The notes under the pieces are model-generated. The model ran no database searches. It saw only the letters and a program-made list of their open reading frames with translations, and was not told where the DNA came from. From NCBI GenBank assembly GCA_903772945.1, contig CAICTM010000186.1:1-64000 (forward strand): 64,000 bases of DNA, in the 5' to 3' direction. Source of the DNA: Seminavis robusta (taxonomy: Eukaryota; Bacillariophyta; Bacillariophyceae; Naviculales; Naviculaceae). Of this stretch, positions 1 through 11,572 are shown piece after piece. The position numbers and the translations under genes are program-made. Positions within the stretch are counted from its first letter, which is position 1. Each line of letters begins with the position of its first letter.

Positions 1-1263
1 AGGTACTTCGCATTCCCAACAGGAGTCACCAGCTAAGAAGGGCAAGAGTGCTTATTTGGAGAGGAAGGTTAAAGCATTGCAGAAGCAGCTTGAGGAGGGA
101 ACAGGCAAAGACTGAGAATCTGAGTTTGGAAGGAACCAACACTGATTCGGATGCTACTGATGATGAATCGGTAGCCAAAGACGATGTCCATTTTATTGTC
201 ACCACTGATGAAGGTGCTCCGATGAATAAGGAGTGAAGACGGCAATCAAGAACACTGACTGGCGGAGGTTTCAAGTTTGTCAACAGCGACAAGCTGGCAA
301 TTGCCCTTACCACGGCCACTCTTGATACATGCAGTTGAAGGGGCTGATGTTGACTGGCAATACAAAGAAGGACAGACGTACGTAATTGAGTTGGTTTTGC
401 TTGCGGATTGTCTGATGCACCTTGCAAATTCTCACACCGGCTACCTCCCTTTCTTGCTGTGCTGACATAGGTATATAAGTCCAAGCGCAAACTGTTCATC
501 AAGCTCTGGTCACACTATTGCAGTCAAGACCCTAATGTTGTACGCAACTATGTTTGTAACCGAATCTTTGAGCATGTCAAGAAGCTTGTCAAGGTACATG
601 GAGTGGAAAAGTTCCCAACCATGATTGAGGTCCTGAAGGTGATCAAGCGGGATGCCATCTTGTTGCCACCTGGAGAGGGAGCCACTGAGGGTGCGAAGGC
701 ACAGCATGAGCGACTCATGTTTGTTGCTAAATGGATGTGGGATTGCCTCTTTTGCTCAGGCTGGTGTGCATCCAAGTTTTGGAGGAAGGCACTTCGCAAG
801 AACTACATCATTCGGAAGCCAGGGTTGATGGTTTGAGGCTTTCCCTCCCAATTCGGAAGCATTTGCTGCCCTCGCCTTCGAGAATGGTTACACAGCGGAA
901 CCAGGTGCTGTGGACAATGAAGGCAACCCTACCAATGAAAGTGGCACGAGTACTTCAAGTTACCAATGGCTTCACCTTTGACGTGAAGTTGCCTCGCTCC
1001 AGCAAGCAGATGATCCGGAGGGTTTATGAAGGGAGGTACTCCAGTTCCAAGGCTGGATCTTCTGCTTTTGGAGGGTGGGGTGATAACGGCTTCGCCGCTT
1101 CAAGGATTGCAGAAGCTTGTCAAGGAATCTAGAGCCCAGGACCATGCTAAATTGTGGAGCGGGCCATCCTTGCTCGTGTGCGCAAGGACATCTACAAGAT
1201 TCCTGATAGTGTCGATGCTGGAACTGAGGACTCGAAGAAGCGCAAGCGCAAGAGTCCAGTGTG
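1..1263 (+). pseudogene. Coding remnant of unknown family, lysine/arginine-rich C-terminus
   Basis: Stretches of protein-like sequence on the plus strand fall in more than one frame, so this is a decayed coding region cut by the window's left edge. It opens with a helical, coiled-coil-like piece (about 30-105). A middle piece (about 473-835) is rich in W, K and C. The last piece ends in a basic run KKRKRK just before a stop near 1263, which could be a nuclear signal. I do not recognise the family. Its position upstream of an RT-bearing element suggests it may be part of that element or a neighbouring repeat, but nothing in the sequence proves the link. Confidence 0.35.
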
Positions 1264-2009
1264 AATCTTGTGAGATTGATGATTAGGTTGCCCCTTGGCA
1301 ACCTAGGACCCCATCATTTTGTGGGTCCTACCCAGGCTTTTGGTGGCTTCCTCCACTTTCTTCAATTTCATTTCTCCCCTTTTAGCAGGGCTTCCAAGAC
1401 GACTTTGTTACCTATGCGTCCTTGTTTTGTTGCCCCAGCCGTCCTGTTTTGGAATCATTTGGACCCTTTTCTCGGACCTATGGATCCCGTACCGTTACAG
1501 TTGGTTACATATGAGTGACCTGTTTCTCCCCTTTTACTACGAACATTATGTCATTGTTCGCTTACCTCCACTACTCTGTTATTAGTAGTACCATAACGAA
1601 TTTAGCCCCAATCATATCCAACATTGTGTACTGCTTTTCTCCATTTTGGAAAACCCTACTTATAGATTTAGTAACCTAGGACTCTTTCATTTGGAAGGAA
1701 TGGCTGAGCTGTTTTGGATTCCGGGGCTTGGGGAATAGCCTACAACTGCCCTTCTGTAATTAGCATCACAAAGTGCATCAACTTGTAAGCCATGTATAGA
1801 AAGGGGAACGAATTCGGTAGAGGAATAGTGAACGCTTAGTTCAACATTCTGTAACCGTTACGCCAATGACTTGTGCTGCAATTGCATCTGTATATGCCTG
1901 AGTCGATCGTCTTCAATTAGTAGATAAGAGGTTCTTGAATATTGCACAGCTGACCTCACAAAATGGGAAGGATCATTCCTCGGTGTTCTTGTACCCACCA
2001 TACATAAGC
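1264..2009. other. Spacer without a recognised gene
   Basis: Only short open frames with no domain-like content are seen. The stretch is T-rich and ends at the inverted repeat that precedes the retroelement reading frames. Confidence 0.4.
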
Positions 2010-2075
2010 GCGAGGTCAGTTACCGATTGGTAACCTTACCATCGACTGACCTGGCAATTTTGTAACCGACCTCGC
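2010..2075. repeat. 14-bp inverted repeat (hairpin) upstream of retroelement ORFs
   Basis: The left arm GCGAGGTCAGTTAC (2010-2023) pairs with the right arm GTAACCGACCTCGC (2062-2075) with one G:T-type mismatch across a 38-base loop. A further GGTAACCTTACC sequence lies in the loop. It sits just before the first retroelement reading frame and may mark an element boundary or a leader structure. Confidence 0.5.
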
Positions 2076-2095
2076 TGTTTTCGCGCTACCCCATT

Positions 2096-5000
2096 ATGCG
2101 CTTCTTAGATGTATGCCTTTCAGATTTGATTACAATTCCCTCTAGTTTTCGTAGGAAACCGGAAATGCTCCCGCCTCTAGCTGCCCGTATTGGCTGCGCC
2201 CCACCCCAAGTTCATTCCGTGCCATTGTTCCAGCGTCTCGACAAGTTCACTGGCGCTTTACCAAGGATTCCTGAGACTCCCAGGTCACACCCGGTGCCCA
2301 TGACTGTGGACGAGCTTGGAGATGGCCCTGACGGTGTAGACGGCATCGATCTTCCCGATGAACGAGCTTTCCCGAAGCCTCGCAAGCCATCAGATAAGGA
2401 TCCTCGTCGGCATCCAAGCCCACGGCATCCTACTCTCACGCAGTTCTATCGGAAGAAGGAGCTTAATCACTTCGCTGCCACCAAGTGCAGTGCACGGGTT
2501 CAGGCTATGGTCGACGAACCAAACGGTAAGGAGAATATCAATCAGTCGTTTCGCACCGTTCCAACTCGGCGCCATGTCTTGCTACCACTGTGGATATCGG
2601 GTTTTATGACGCGAGAGAAGTGGGAAACGATGGCAGCCACGGATGACGATGTCAAGCTTTTCCTCGAACTGATGGATGAATTCGGTTACGTCGATTTCAA
2701 CGACCTTCGGGGTTATCCTTCCGACTGGGAGAACATGACAGAAGTGGACCCCCATCGCGTCCGAATGGCCACCGCAGCTCTGCTGTTCTTCGATGGTGAT
2801 GCTGCTGCTCTTGTCCGTTGGGTGGGAGGTCCGCATGTGAATGCTCATCGCAATGTTCCAGAGATGCTTTGCAACCTGAAAGGGAAGATCCCTGATGACA
2901 TCTACGAGGACTCCGAGCGAATCTTCATCCATGGCATCCCACGGCACTGCAATGCCGATTCCACGGAGGAAAACTTCCAGCAGTTTTTCCAGTACGGGAA
3001 CCACAAGAGCTGCAAAATGGCACCCGAGAAGTCTTACAAGACTCTGGTGAAAGATGTCAAGAAGGGTTACGTCTTACCTTTCGATAAGCGTGTCATTCCC
3101 TTTGTATTGAACTGTCACGTTACCCCCAAGGAATGGTGGACTTGGACAACAAGTACAAGAAACCGAGAGTCATCTTTGACAGTTCTTTTCGTCCAACCCA
3201 TTCTTCTGTTGCGATCAACGACTGGACGGACTCTTCTTATGAAAACCCAGTTGTCCGTGTGGCTATCGAACAAGAATTTAGGAAATGGCTCTGGCATGCA
3301 CGGATCGACGCCGAGTTTGAGGAAATTTACCTTGGTGATGATGACGTCAGTGGTGCCTTCCAGTGGTTGAAATATCATTCCAATCTGGTTGCCATGCATA
3401 CGAGTGTCCAGTGTGGTTTCGGCGTTTTCAACACAGGTGGCACTTTCGGAGACAATACAACTCCTTCCAATTGGGACCGGATTGCTCTTGCTCGTGCCTG
3501 GCTTGCTCGGTGGCTGTGGCTCAATGAGCCCAATGTGGTTGAAATGGCATGCCAATATTTACCCACGATCCAGTTCACTCCAGACCCGACGGAGGCTGAG
3601 ATTGCCAGTTTTTCTAAAGCTACTCACGATAGTCAGCACCAAGGCATCCATGACAGCGATGGTAATCGTCTACCACCGCCTTTCCTTCATCATGTTGATG
3701 ATTGTGCCAAAGCTGATGTGAAGGCTACTATCGAGCGAACGATTGCGTGCAGTGTCGTTAGCCTTTACAAGATTCTCGGTGAGCCCTCTCCCGATATCAG
3801 CAACCCATTGAGTTTGGAGAAGTTGGATCCCCTCCATGGCCATTTGCGCCAGATTGTTGGCCGCCATTGGAATACCCGGCGGTTGTCTATCTCCATGTTG
3901 GAGCACAAGAAAACCGAGCTCATTTCCCGCCTCGAGGATTGGCTCCGGAAGGATCGGTTCTCATTGCTCGAGGGCACTGAGCTCCTAGGCGTGTTGGAAA
4001 ATCACACACGCTATGTGGTTTGGGCACGACCTTGGTTCTTTGCCCTCCAGAATCGCATATGTACCTTGTTGCAGCGCCTCTACTTCACCCAGCGCAAAAC
4101 CTGGGAACGAATTGGCAAGCAGAAGGCAGCTGAATTGCATGCAGAGCTACCTGAGGCTCTCTGGAAACGAGTCAAAAACATACTGGCACGAGAGAAAGCC
4201 CTTCTGATTTGGCGCAACAAAGGAACCCAAACGGTCGATTCATCCCTGCGCAGTTCCTTGTCCAACATTCTGCATTACTTGAAAACGGATCCTATTCCGT
4301 TTGAGGCCAAGATCGGAACCATCATTCCCAGAGACCCCCATGCTATCGCCTGGGGCAATGCCAGTGAATATGGCACTGGTGGTTACAGCCCCCAACTCAA
4401 GTTCTGGTTTGACATTGTCTGGAGTGACCGTGTTCGTCGATGCCTGAAGCTGGACCCAACTTCGCCCAACTTCATCCACATCAATCAGTTGGAGTTCTTG
4501 ACGATCATTCTGGAACTGGCCGGCTCCATCGTGGCACTCCGTTCTCTCTCTCCCGAGGAGAAAGCAAAACTTTTCCCTTATGGGGAGCCCGAAATCCCAG
4601 TGGTGTTGTCTTGGTCTGACAACACGTCCTCTGTTTCATGGGCGAATCGTGCCACCACCAAGTCCCCCCAGGGTCAGCGTTTGCTTGGCATTTACTGTGA
4701 ATTGTTGCGTGTCTCTGGCATCAGTATTACTGCTCAGCATATTGCCGATGTTGAAAATATTCTGGCCGATTTTATCTCACGTCCCACCCATTTTGACCTC
4801 TCTCATCGTGAACGGGCTGAGCAGCTGTACCAGAAGTTCAGCTTCATGCGAAACTGGAATTCTTTCCGCCCAAGTCCTGCCTTGCTACAGCTCCTCTCTT
4901 GGAGTCTATTCTCAAAGTCTCCAATGGAGGTACCAAGTCTTCCAAGCGAGCTGGGACAGCTCGTAGCCACCAATTGCATTTCCTCGGGTTCTCTTATGAT

Positions 5001-5630
5001 CTAGAATGGACGACTCCAGTCCCAATTTCTCCTCCAATTTTGGATATCAAAGATGCCGACCCCAAAGCTATCCAGCTGGCTTTGTGTATGTACCGGTACC
5101 GCGATGAGGACATCAACCTCACGCACAAAGGCTGGGATGAGCTGGTTGATGCCGTTAGTCATTCATTTCTGATCTACAAGCCTCCAGACGACCACGGCGA
5201 GGAGTGGTGTCCAAGGCTGGCATACAACATTCTGCCACGGTCGTGTTTGCGTTGGGGTGATCGATGTCGAGCAGCATATCAAGGCAGTGGAATCAATGTT
5301 CCTTCTTGGATATCTGCCTTTAGGTTTGCCCCAAGCCGATCGCGAAGTCTGTTTTCAACCATTTCATCAAGAACTTTCGAGGCAAGAACAAATTCTTCAA
5401 ATTCTTTAGCCGCTTGGAGGATGTCTTTGCATTGCCGGCAATCTCAAAGGACCCACGGCGTGCCCAGAACCTTGTTGGAATGGCGTATGGAGACCACGCG
5501 AAGGAATATGCCTCCAAATGCAAGTTCATCCATGTTTCGTACGTGCTTGTTGAACGACAGTCAGCACTTCGGCGACTACCTGGTACAGAGCTCGAAACCA
5601 TCTCCCACCTATTGAAGCAAATGGATTGAG
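2096..5630 (+). mobile_element. Retroelement fossil with reverse transcriptase and RNase H (DIRS/LTR-kin type)
   Basis: Parts seen in order: an upstream proline-rich frame (about 2096-3120), a reverse transcriptase domain (about 3140-3760) and an RNase H domain (about 4320-4800), then a further coding stretch to about 5630 of unclear role. RT landmarks are an acidic DDVSGAF block, a GTFGDN block, and HVDDC in place of the usual YxDD. RNase H landmarks are a WSDNTSSVSW block and a terminal ADFISRP. That RNase H style, with DN..VSW and a late ADxxSRP, is seen in tyrosine-recombinase retroelements and their kin, so a DIRS-like origin is my preferred reading. No recombinase or integrase core and no long terminal repeats could be recognised. 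The copy looks broken, with a few breaks, and is moderately old because long frames survive. Confidence 0.65.
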
Positions 5631-5689
5631 ATTTGAAAAACCTTGCTCTCTTGAGTTTAAACGCGGTGCGTTTTTGCACTACAATCATT

Positions 5690-6058
5690 GTTCAACTACG
5701 AAACCTTCGCACACTTAACCAAGCTGATGCTACCATGGATGTTGACTTGAAACAGGCTCAGCTTTCTGCAGTTCTTCCCTTTCTCACAAACGCTCGAAGG
5801 ATCTTTTCCCGTGCTGCCTCAGAGAGCGGTCCGACGAACACAGAAAGGACAATCCTCTCAGGAGAGCTGCACGCACAAAACATCCAGGATGTATGTGGGC
5901 TATTCTTCAAGGTATCAATTCATTCGAAGTCGAAGCGTGACTTTGAGAAAAGAGCAAAACAGCTCATGATGCGCCAAAAAAGCACAGTTAAAATGCTGCC
6001 TTTTCTGACGTCTCTTCCATGTCTGTGGCCGACCTTCAAAAGCTATTCGTGCAACTGA
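5690..6058 (+). pseudogene. Short coding-like stretch of unknown function
   Basis: A readable helical segment of about 120 residues follows the retroelement directly on the same strand. It has charged, alanine-rich composition and no motif I can name. It may be the tail of the preceding element or a fragment of another repeat. Confidence 0.2.
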
Positions 6059-6315
6059 AGGAAATATTGTCGTTGGAGTCGACATCGTCGACTGCCAAGG
6101 CACCAGACGTTGCATCGTGCGGCAACCGGCACCGAGCCCTTCCACCACTCTGGAAGCCTGAGTAGAACAATCCACCTAAGCAGCCCCCGGTGGTCAAACC
6201 GCGTCCACCAACCAAGTCTTGGTTTCTCGAGAGCAACGCAGCTGGTCCATCAAATTAAGACGGAGACGCCCCCGCATCCGGATCCAACAGCTCAGATCAT
6301 CGTGCCGACGACGAC

Positions 6316-7308
6316 TTGGAGGATGGTGAACCCTTGGGGAGGAGGGAGGATGGTGGCGGTCGCAAGGAAGATGCGGAGCCCTCCAAAGGGACAGCCGAGC
6401 CCATGACGACGACACCATGCCTGAAACAGCACTCACTTCGAACAGCTCTGACAAGTCTCAATCAGAGCACTTGGATGGCGATAAACCCACGGATGCTGAC
6501 GACGATGATGATGGCTTGGCATCTCCCTCCCGATCCAAGAACAACAACAATGACGGAAGCTGATGATGAGGCAGCCAAAGACACTCATCCTGAAGATGAC
6601 ACTCAACCCGAAGATGACACCAAGTCCAAGGATGACAGCCGAGACAGGGAAGGTGATGTCGCTGACAGTTCGGATCAAACAAAAAGTCTGCTTTCCGAAA
6701 AAGTCAAGTATATGCAAAAGGGCAACCGCAGGAAGAAACAGGACAAAGGCAGCGATGACGAAGAACCCCCAGCATCCGGATCGAACGGAGCACCCAAGGA
6801 TAGTCACAAGGCCAAGAAGAGACCAAGACTTGGTAATGATGATGACAGCGGCACGGGAGACAGCGATGCATCAATGAACAAGTCTCCGCCAGATGACGAT
6901 GACGACCTTGGCAACCTTGGCAACCTTGGCACTCCTCTGAGTGGTGACAGCGATGTTGAAGAGGAGCCAACATCCAGATCCAACATTAACAATTCCATGG
7001 TAGATGACGAGGCTTGGTCACTGGATGGCAAGTCTAAGGATGTTGGCCAAGAGGACCAAGAAAAAGACACAGCTGATGCTGAAACCAGCAGCCAAGCCCG
7101 TGCAAGTGCATCTTCCAGCAAGTCCAAGGATGACAAGCAATCGGATAGCCCCGATGTTTCTGCTGCTCGGGAGGACACTACCACGGACGACGACAATGGC
7201 ATCGGATGCGCTGCGCCAACAGAAGAATCACATGGTGAAAGAGTGGAGCTCGCATTCGTGCAGACACCAGGAGATGTTTTGGTTCGGTTGAAACTCGAGC
7301 AAGCGTAG
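6316..7308 (+). CDS. Acidic, low-complexity hypothetical ORF (330 aa)
   Basis: An uninterrupted frame of 330 codons is dominated by D, E, S, K, T and P. It contains short degenerate repeats such as PEDDTQPEDDTKSKDD and GNLGNLG, and basic patches such as KKRPR. No domain, signal peptide or membrane segment is visible, so the product would be disordered and possibly nuclear. Length alone is weak evidence here because repetitive acidic codons produce long open frames easily. Its neighbours on both sides are decayed repeats, so it may be the linker part of a degraded element rather than a host gene. The start codon is not firmly set. Confidence 0.3.
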   Translation: MEDGEPLGRREDGGGRKEDAEPSKGTAEPMTTTPCLKQHSLRTALTSLNQSTWMAINPRMLTTMMMAWHLPPDPRTTTMTEADDEAAKDTHPEDDTQPEDDTKSKDDSRDREGDVADSSDQTKSLLSEKVKYMQKGNRRKKQDKGSDDEEPPASGSNGAPKDSHKAKKRPRLGNDDDSGTGDSDASMNKSPPDDDDDLGNLGNLGTPLSGDSDVEEEPTSRSNINNSMVDDEAWSLDGKSKDVGQEDQEKDTADAETSSQARASASSSKSKDDKQSDSPDVSAAREDTTTDDDNGIGCAAPTEESHGERVELAFVQTPGDVLVRLKLEQA

Positions 7309-7311
7309 CCG

Positions 7312-8405
7312 AGTCTGGACAGCCACTATATGACCCCAATGGCAACCAGGACGACGATGCTTTTTTGGCAGCAGCCACTTTCCAACAATTGCCTCTCCCC
7401 CGGACAAACAGTAGTTTCTCTGATGATTGTCGTGCCCCTCAAATGCTTTGATCCCAGTGTCGTCAACAAGGTCAAGGAAGCCCACAAGAAGGGGACAATG
7501 TGGAGATGGACCTGAGTGGATACTGCACAGTATTTGCTTCAACAACAAAGTCAATGAGGAGAATCCGTCCAAGTGGACATCATGGTCAATGACGGGAGTC
7601 TCCCTTTGAGGCCCCACCATCCTTGCAGATGACTCGGCGCAAGATCTCAACCAGTCTATTAGGCGCCCTCAGCTTCGTTCATCCTGGAAGGCCAAATGCT
7701 CATCATTCTTTGCTTCCTCCGCGCATACCCAATGCCCACTACCACAGTCAATGTTCCCATCGAAGCAACTTGTACAACTCAGTCACCCATCAAAGCACCC
7801 CCACCACAGCTACCAGCACTCCTGTCAAGCCATCAATAGATCCAGCCCCCATGGCAGCGTTACAGCCAAACAGTTGCTGAAGTTTCGCCACCTTCCTCTC
7901 TGCACCTCGGCATAGCTCATCGCCTTCTGCGATCCCTCGACTTCTGACTACGACTTCTACCTACAGTTTCAATCCTACCGATGGTTCAATGTCATGAAAG
8001 TCTCCTTGTTTATGAAGGAATTGGCGGCCACGGTGCTCTTGGCAATATCATCATTGTACGCTTGATACGCTCGCAGCGGAAAAAATCGCACGGATCTCGC
8101 GAGAGATCTCGGTTGAAGCGGCTGGGGCAATGCAACTGATGGGGCTGTGGGTCGTAGCTACTGTGCGATTCTGAAGTCTGCAATCTTTGCAATGATCCGT
8201 CCAATCCAGAAGACATGGTGTATTGTGATCCCTGCGATAGAATATCTGTCCTGAGCGTCCACGTGTAGAGGGGGAACTCAATGCACGCCGCCCCATAGTG
8301 CTTCAGTATCTCACAGCCACCGTGCTCGAACAGCAAATTCAAACCCTTGTTCAGCAATATCGGGAGCTCGTAGCGGCTATCATCAACAAAGACGCCTTCT
8401 AACCA
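7312..8405 (+). pseudogene. Decayed coding remnant, copy 1 of a duplicated unknown family
   Basis: Protein-like pieces are spread over several frames. The clearest is the C-terminal piece at about 8269-8402, which reads ARRPIVLQYL, then a helical Q/E-rich tail ending NKDAF and a stop. The same piece recurs near 10520-10640, so both are members of one repeated family. I cannot name the family. Nothing suggests an active gene. Confidence 0.35.
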
Positions 8406-9689
8406 CCCAACCCTTGAAGACTGGAATCATTCTCAAAGTTTCTGAATGTATCACTGAAGCCCAGCTTTCCTTCCTTTGGCACACTCAAAGCAATACTTTG
8501 GCACCAGTGGAACCGCCACACCGCAGGACAGCATTTGGCTGCTATCGAAAATGCATGTCAAGCTGTCGCCACAGCTCGAAACTGATCTACTCTTATTATT
8601 ACGCCAGCCTTGGCCACTGACGTTGCCACTGGACACATTCTTGCAGAAAACAGTTAAGGCCTGTCCCTAATGCGCGACACCACTTCCATTGCCAATTCCA
8701 ACCTCTCTGCAGCTCAGCAAACCCATAATAGAGCATTTGCCATCCTCACTGCTGTTCCTAGCAGCGACAGTCGAGCCTCCCAAGCGCTAACCTCATCACC
8801 AACGTGGCAGAGCCCCTCCAACTGATCGAGGAATACATCCTGAGAGACTAACCCCTAGCATATGCTAGATGAGGGCGTTCGTGAACACGGACGTCATCTC
8901 CACATACTCCTACATGTACCAGGTATATTGAAATCCGATGGCCTTGGTGGAGTGGCAGCAAGGATGCAAACAGGATGAGCTGGAAATCTCGGTCTCCAGG
9001 CTTTTGTTGCTTTTCCAATTTTAAAAATGGAACCACATGTATGGACAATGGCTACCTAAAGTAACCTACTATTGGAACCGACCACATGTCAGCCCCATGT
9101 CACAAACCTTCCAAACAACTGAGGGACTTGGGGAAAATGAAGGTAGGTGCCTACTAAGATAGATGGTCGATAATGAGTTCTGATCATGCACAGAACTGGA
9201 AGAGATCATCCAATGGTCTTGGTGGAGGCCCAGGGGAGAGCCCGTCGCCTCACGGCCATCCGCAGAAGCAAAGCTCATACATGGCACGAAATGCAAGCTC
9301 TTGCATCGTACGGTACGGAAATTACTGCAAGCTCATTCCTCATACTGTCCCGCGCCACCCCCACGATCGAGACGGTGTGTACCTGGCGCCAAAACCGAGC
9401 AGAACGAAGCTACAGATCTGCTGCATGAATACCGGTATATCGAGCCGACGAAGGAAAAATTTCGTGGCCATTCACAAGTTAAGTTCGTAAACTTAGCTGG
9501 ATAGAGAGAGCCAGAGCAGGCCGCTTCACATAAGGCTACGTCGGTCGAATCTGTCAGAAAGTTGCCGAGTGAGAGCTCCGCGCCAGCTTGTAGCTTCGTG
9601 GCTAAGCAATCCATCGGGCCGTTGCTAGCTAGTGCTCATCTTCGCATACTCGCAGCCATTGAACAGTACCACTCCCAGCGTCTCATCGC
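8406..9689. other. Spacer with repeat debris
   Basis: No supported gene. A short stretch at about 9034-9078 (containing GTATGGACAATGGCTA) recurs at about 10664-10704. In each case it lies downstream of a copy of the remnant described at 7312-8405 and 9690-10640, so it is probably the family's 3' non-coding end. Confidence 0.35.
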
Positions 9690-10640
9690 GTCCACATCAA
9701 CATGAAGTCGAAATCGAGGATGTCCGCGCGTTCTGTCGTCTCTTTTGAATGAAACAAGCGGTCAGCATTCCAAGGCAGATGTATCTCTACGCACCCATTG
9801 GAAAGCACCATGCCCACTTGATCCAACCACCATCTACTTTCAGGGAATACCTGCTCAGCACTCCTGATCCCAACCAAGACCATATCCAAGCCATGGACGC
9901 TGCGTTTCGCCCCCCAATACCTGGCGCAGCTGGTCCAACTCCTGCCCAATGCTTCGCTATGTCAGAATCGGGTTTCACCCCAACATTTTTCCTTGGAGCT
10001 TGTGCTACAAAGGACAAGCCCTTGCCATTCACCGCCCTGCTCAACCGATAGCCCAGGCCGCAGTGACAACAATATCAACCACTGCGCCTTTGTGGGAGAT
10101 CTGGATGAGCATGGAACCATGCCTCCCATCGTGGTCATCGCCCAAAATGCCTTCGATCCACTCGACAATCTGGCCACTTTGCAGAATGTCTGGAATGTAC
10201 TCCCCCTCGGCGCAACCGGAGTCCAGCCTCCTGCTGCCAACGCTGACAAAGTCAATGCCAAATGCTTGACCCCCATCCCATATCCATATGTCAATCAAAT
10301 CCTACAAGCCCACATGGATGGGCTTTTGACCTGGCGATACCTTATTACCGAAGTCCTGCAATCCGTCAGTCTTGTTGCTGTGGAAGAGGAAGCCTACTCC
10401 GGCTTTGTCGATTGGGTTCGTGTGTCCAGCACCGAACGCCCCGATCCCACCAACCCAGGCAACTTTATTGATCCAGAAACTGTCATGGAGTTTGTTGCAG
10501 TCTTGGGGGTTCCTCGAGCCCTCAATACACGCCGCCCTATAGTGCTTTTGTATCTCGCAGGCCTGGAACTCCCCACCGTGCTCGAACGGCACATTTAAAC
10601 CCTTGGTCTGCAATATCAGGAGCTCGTAGAGGCTATCGGT
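9690..10640 (+). pseudogene. Decayed coding remnant, copy 2 of the same unknown family
   Basis: The longest clean frame runs from about 9993 to 10598. It carries the family's C-terminal words TRRPIVLLYL and PTVLER, which match ARRPIVLQYL and TVLEQQ in copy 1. Upstream pieces near 9749-10050 are in other frames. No catalytic motif is recognisable. The copies diverge most at their 3' ends. Confidence 0.35.
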
Positions 10641-11247
10641 GGTTGCTTTTCCATGTGAACGGGACTATGGACAATGGCTAACTAAAGTAGCGTTTTGGAA
10701 CCTGTCATCCGCAGCTCGAGGTAAACAAAGCTTCAAAAGGTTCTTTCTTGCCTATGTGAAACTTCCTGAATAAAAGAGGCTTCCTTAACGTTTCAGAAGG
10801 CTTCTGATACTTTCTTGTTTTGTCAAGAGCATCACGTCTGCATTTCTGAAAAGTCATTTTACGGTCTAGAGTTCATCTATCTTTCCGCTTTCCGCTCAAC
10901 GACAGTGCCCACTCTAGTTACTGTGAGTACCCGCCAAGCGGTGCAGGGGACAGAAGAGTATTGTAAGATTTCGTCCGCCCCGCGTGTGGTTGCGGCTGAT
11001 GCGCTGATTGCAAAGGAGAGCCCGGTCTAGCGGCCAATGCTCTTCTGTGAGATGTCCGCAGTCTCCCCCGTGTTTTTATGGCCAGGGCACGTTGCATGAG
11101 GACAATGATCTCGCATTTATTTGCCTCACGAAAACTTGAATACATGAAAAGCCAAGTCCACGAAGTTATCCAATAAATTCAATAGATCTTGCATGAGTCA
11201 ATGCAGCATGCAGCCGTTGCTGTATTTTGTAGCCGTTCCTGGATAGG
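10641..11247. other. Spacer, nothing recognised
   Basis: Short frames only. It contains a GAATAAA word near 10768 and some AGAGGCTTC/AAGGCTTC repetition, but no gene-like content. Confidence 0.3.
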
Positions 11248-11572
11248 GACTGAAGACGAGAGATGTGGACCCTTCATCTTCAAACTTGGTCCCCATTGGC
11301 TGGCTGTTCGGCTGATCGTACCGGTAGACGTAAGGTACGGCAGAAATAGGGCCACCTCGATCAACCCCTCGTGCGGCGCCGGTGCCGGCGGTAGCGACGG
11401 GAAACGTTTACAGGATAGGGACGGCAGACGACAGATGTAGAGCTTTCATCTTCAAGCTTGGTTGGCTGGCTGGCTGTTCGGCTGTTGGTACAAGACGTAG
11501 GTACGGCAAAGAATAGGGCCACCTCGATCAACCCCTCGTGCGGCGCCGGCGGTAGCCACGGGAAACGTTTAC
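11248..11572. repeat. Tandem duplication, period 167 bp, overlapping a gene's 3' end
   Basis: The block 11248-11411 repeats as 11413-11572. Both contain CCACCTCGATCAACCCCTCG, then a GC-rich GGCGCCGG segment, and both end ACGGGAAACGTTTACAG. The shared words are offset by 167 bases (11349 versus 11516). The second copy includes the stop codon and last 15 codons of the minus-strand glycosyltransferase, so the first copy is a duplicated gene end lying in its 3' flank. Confidence 0.85.
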
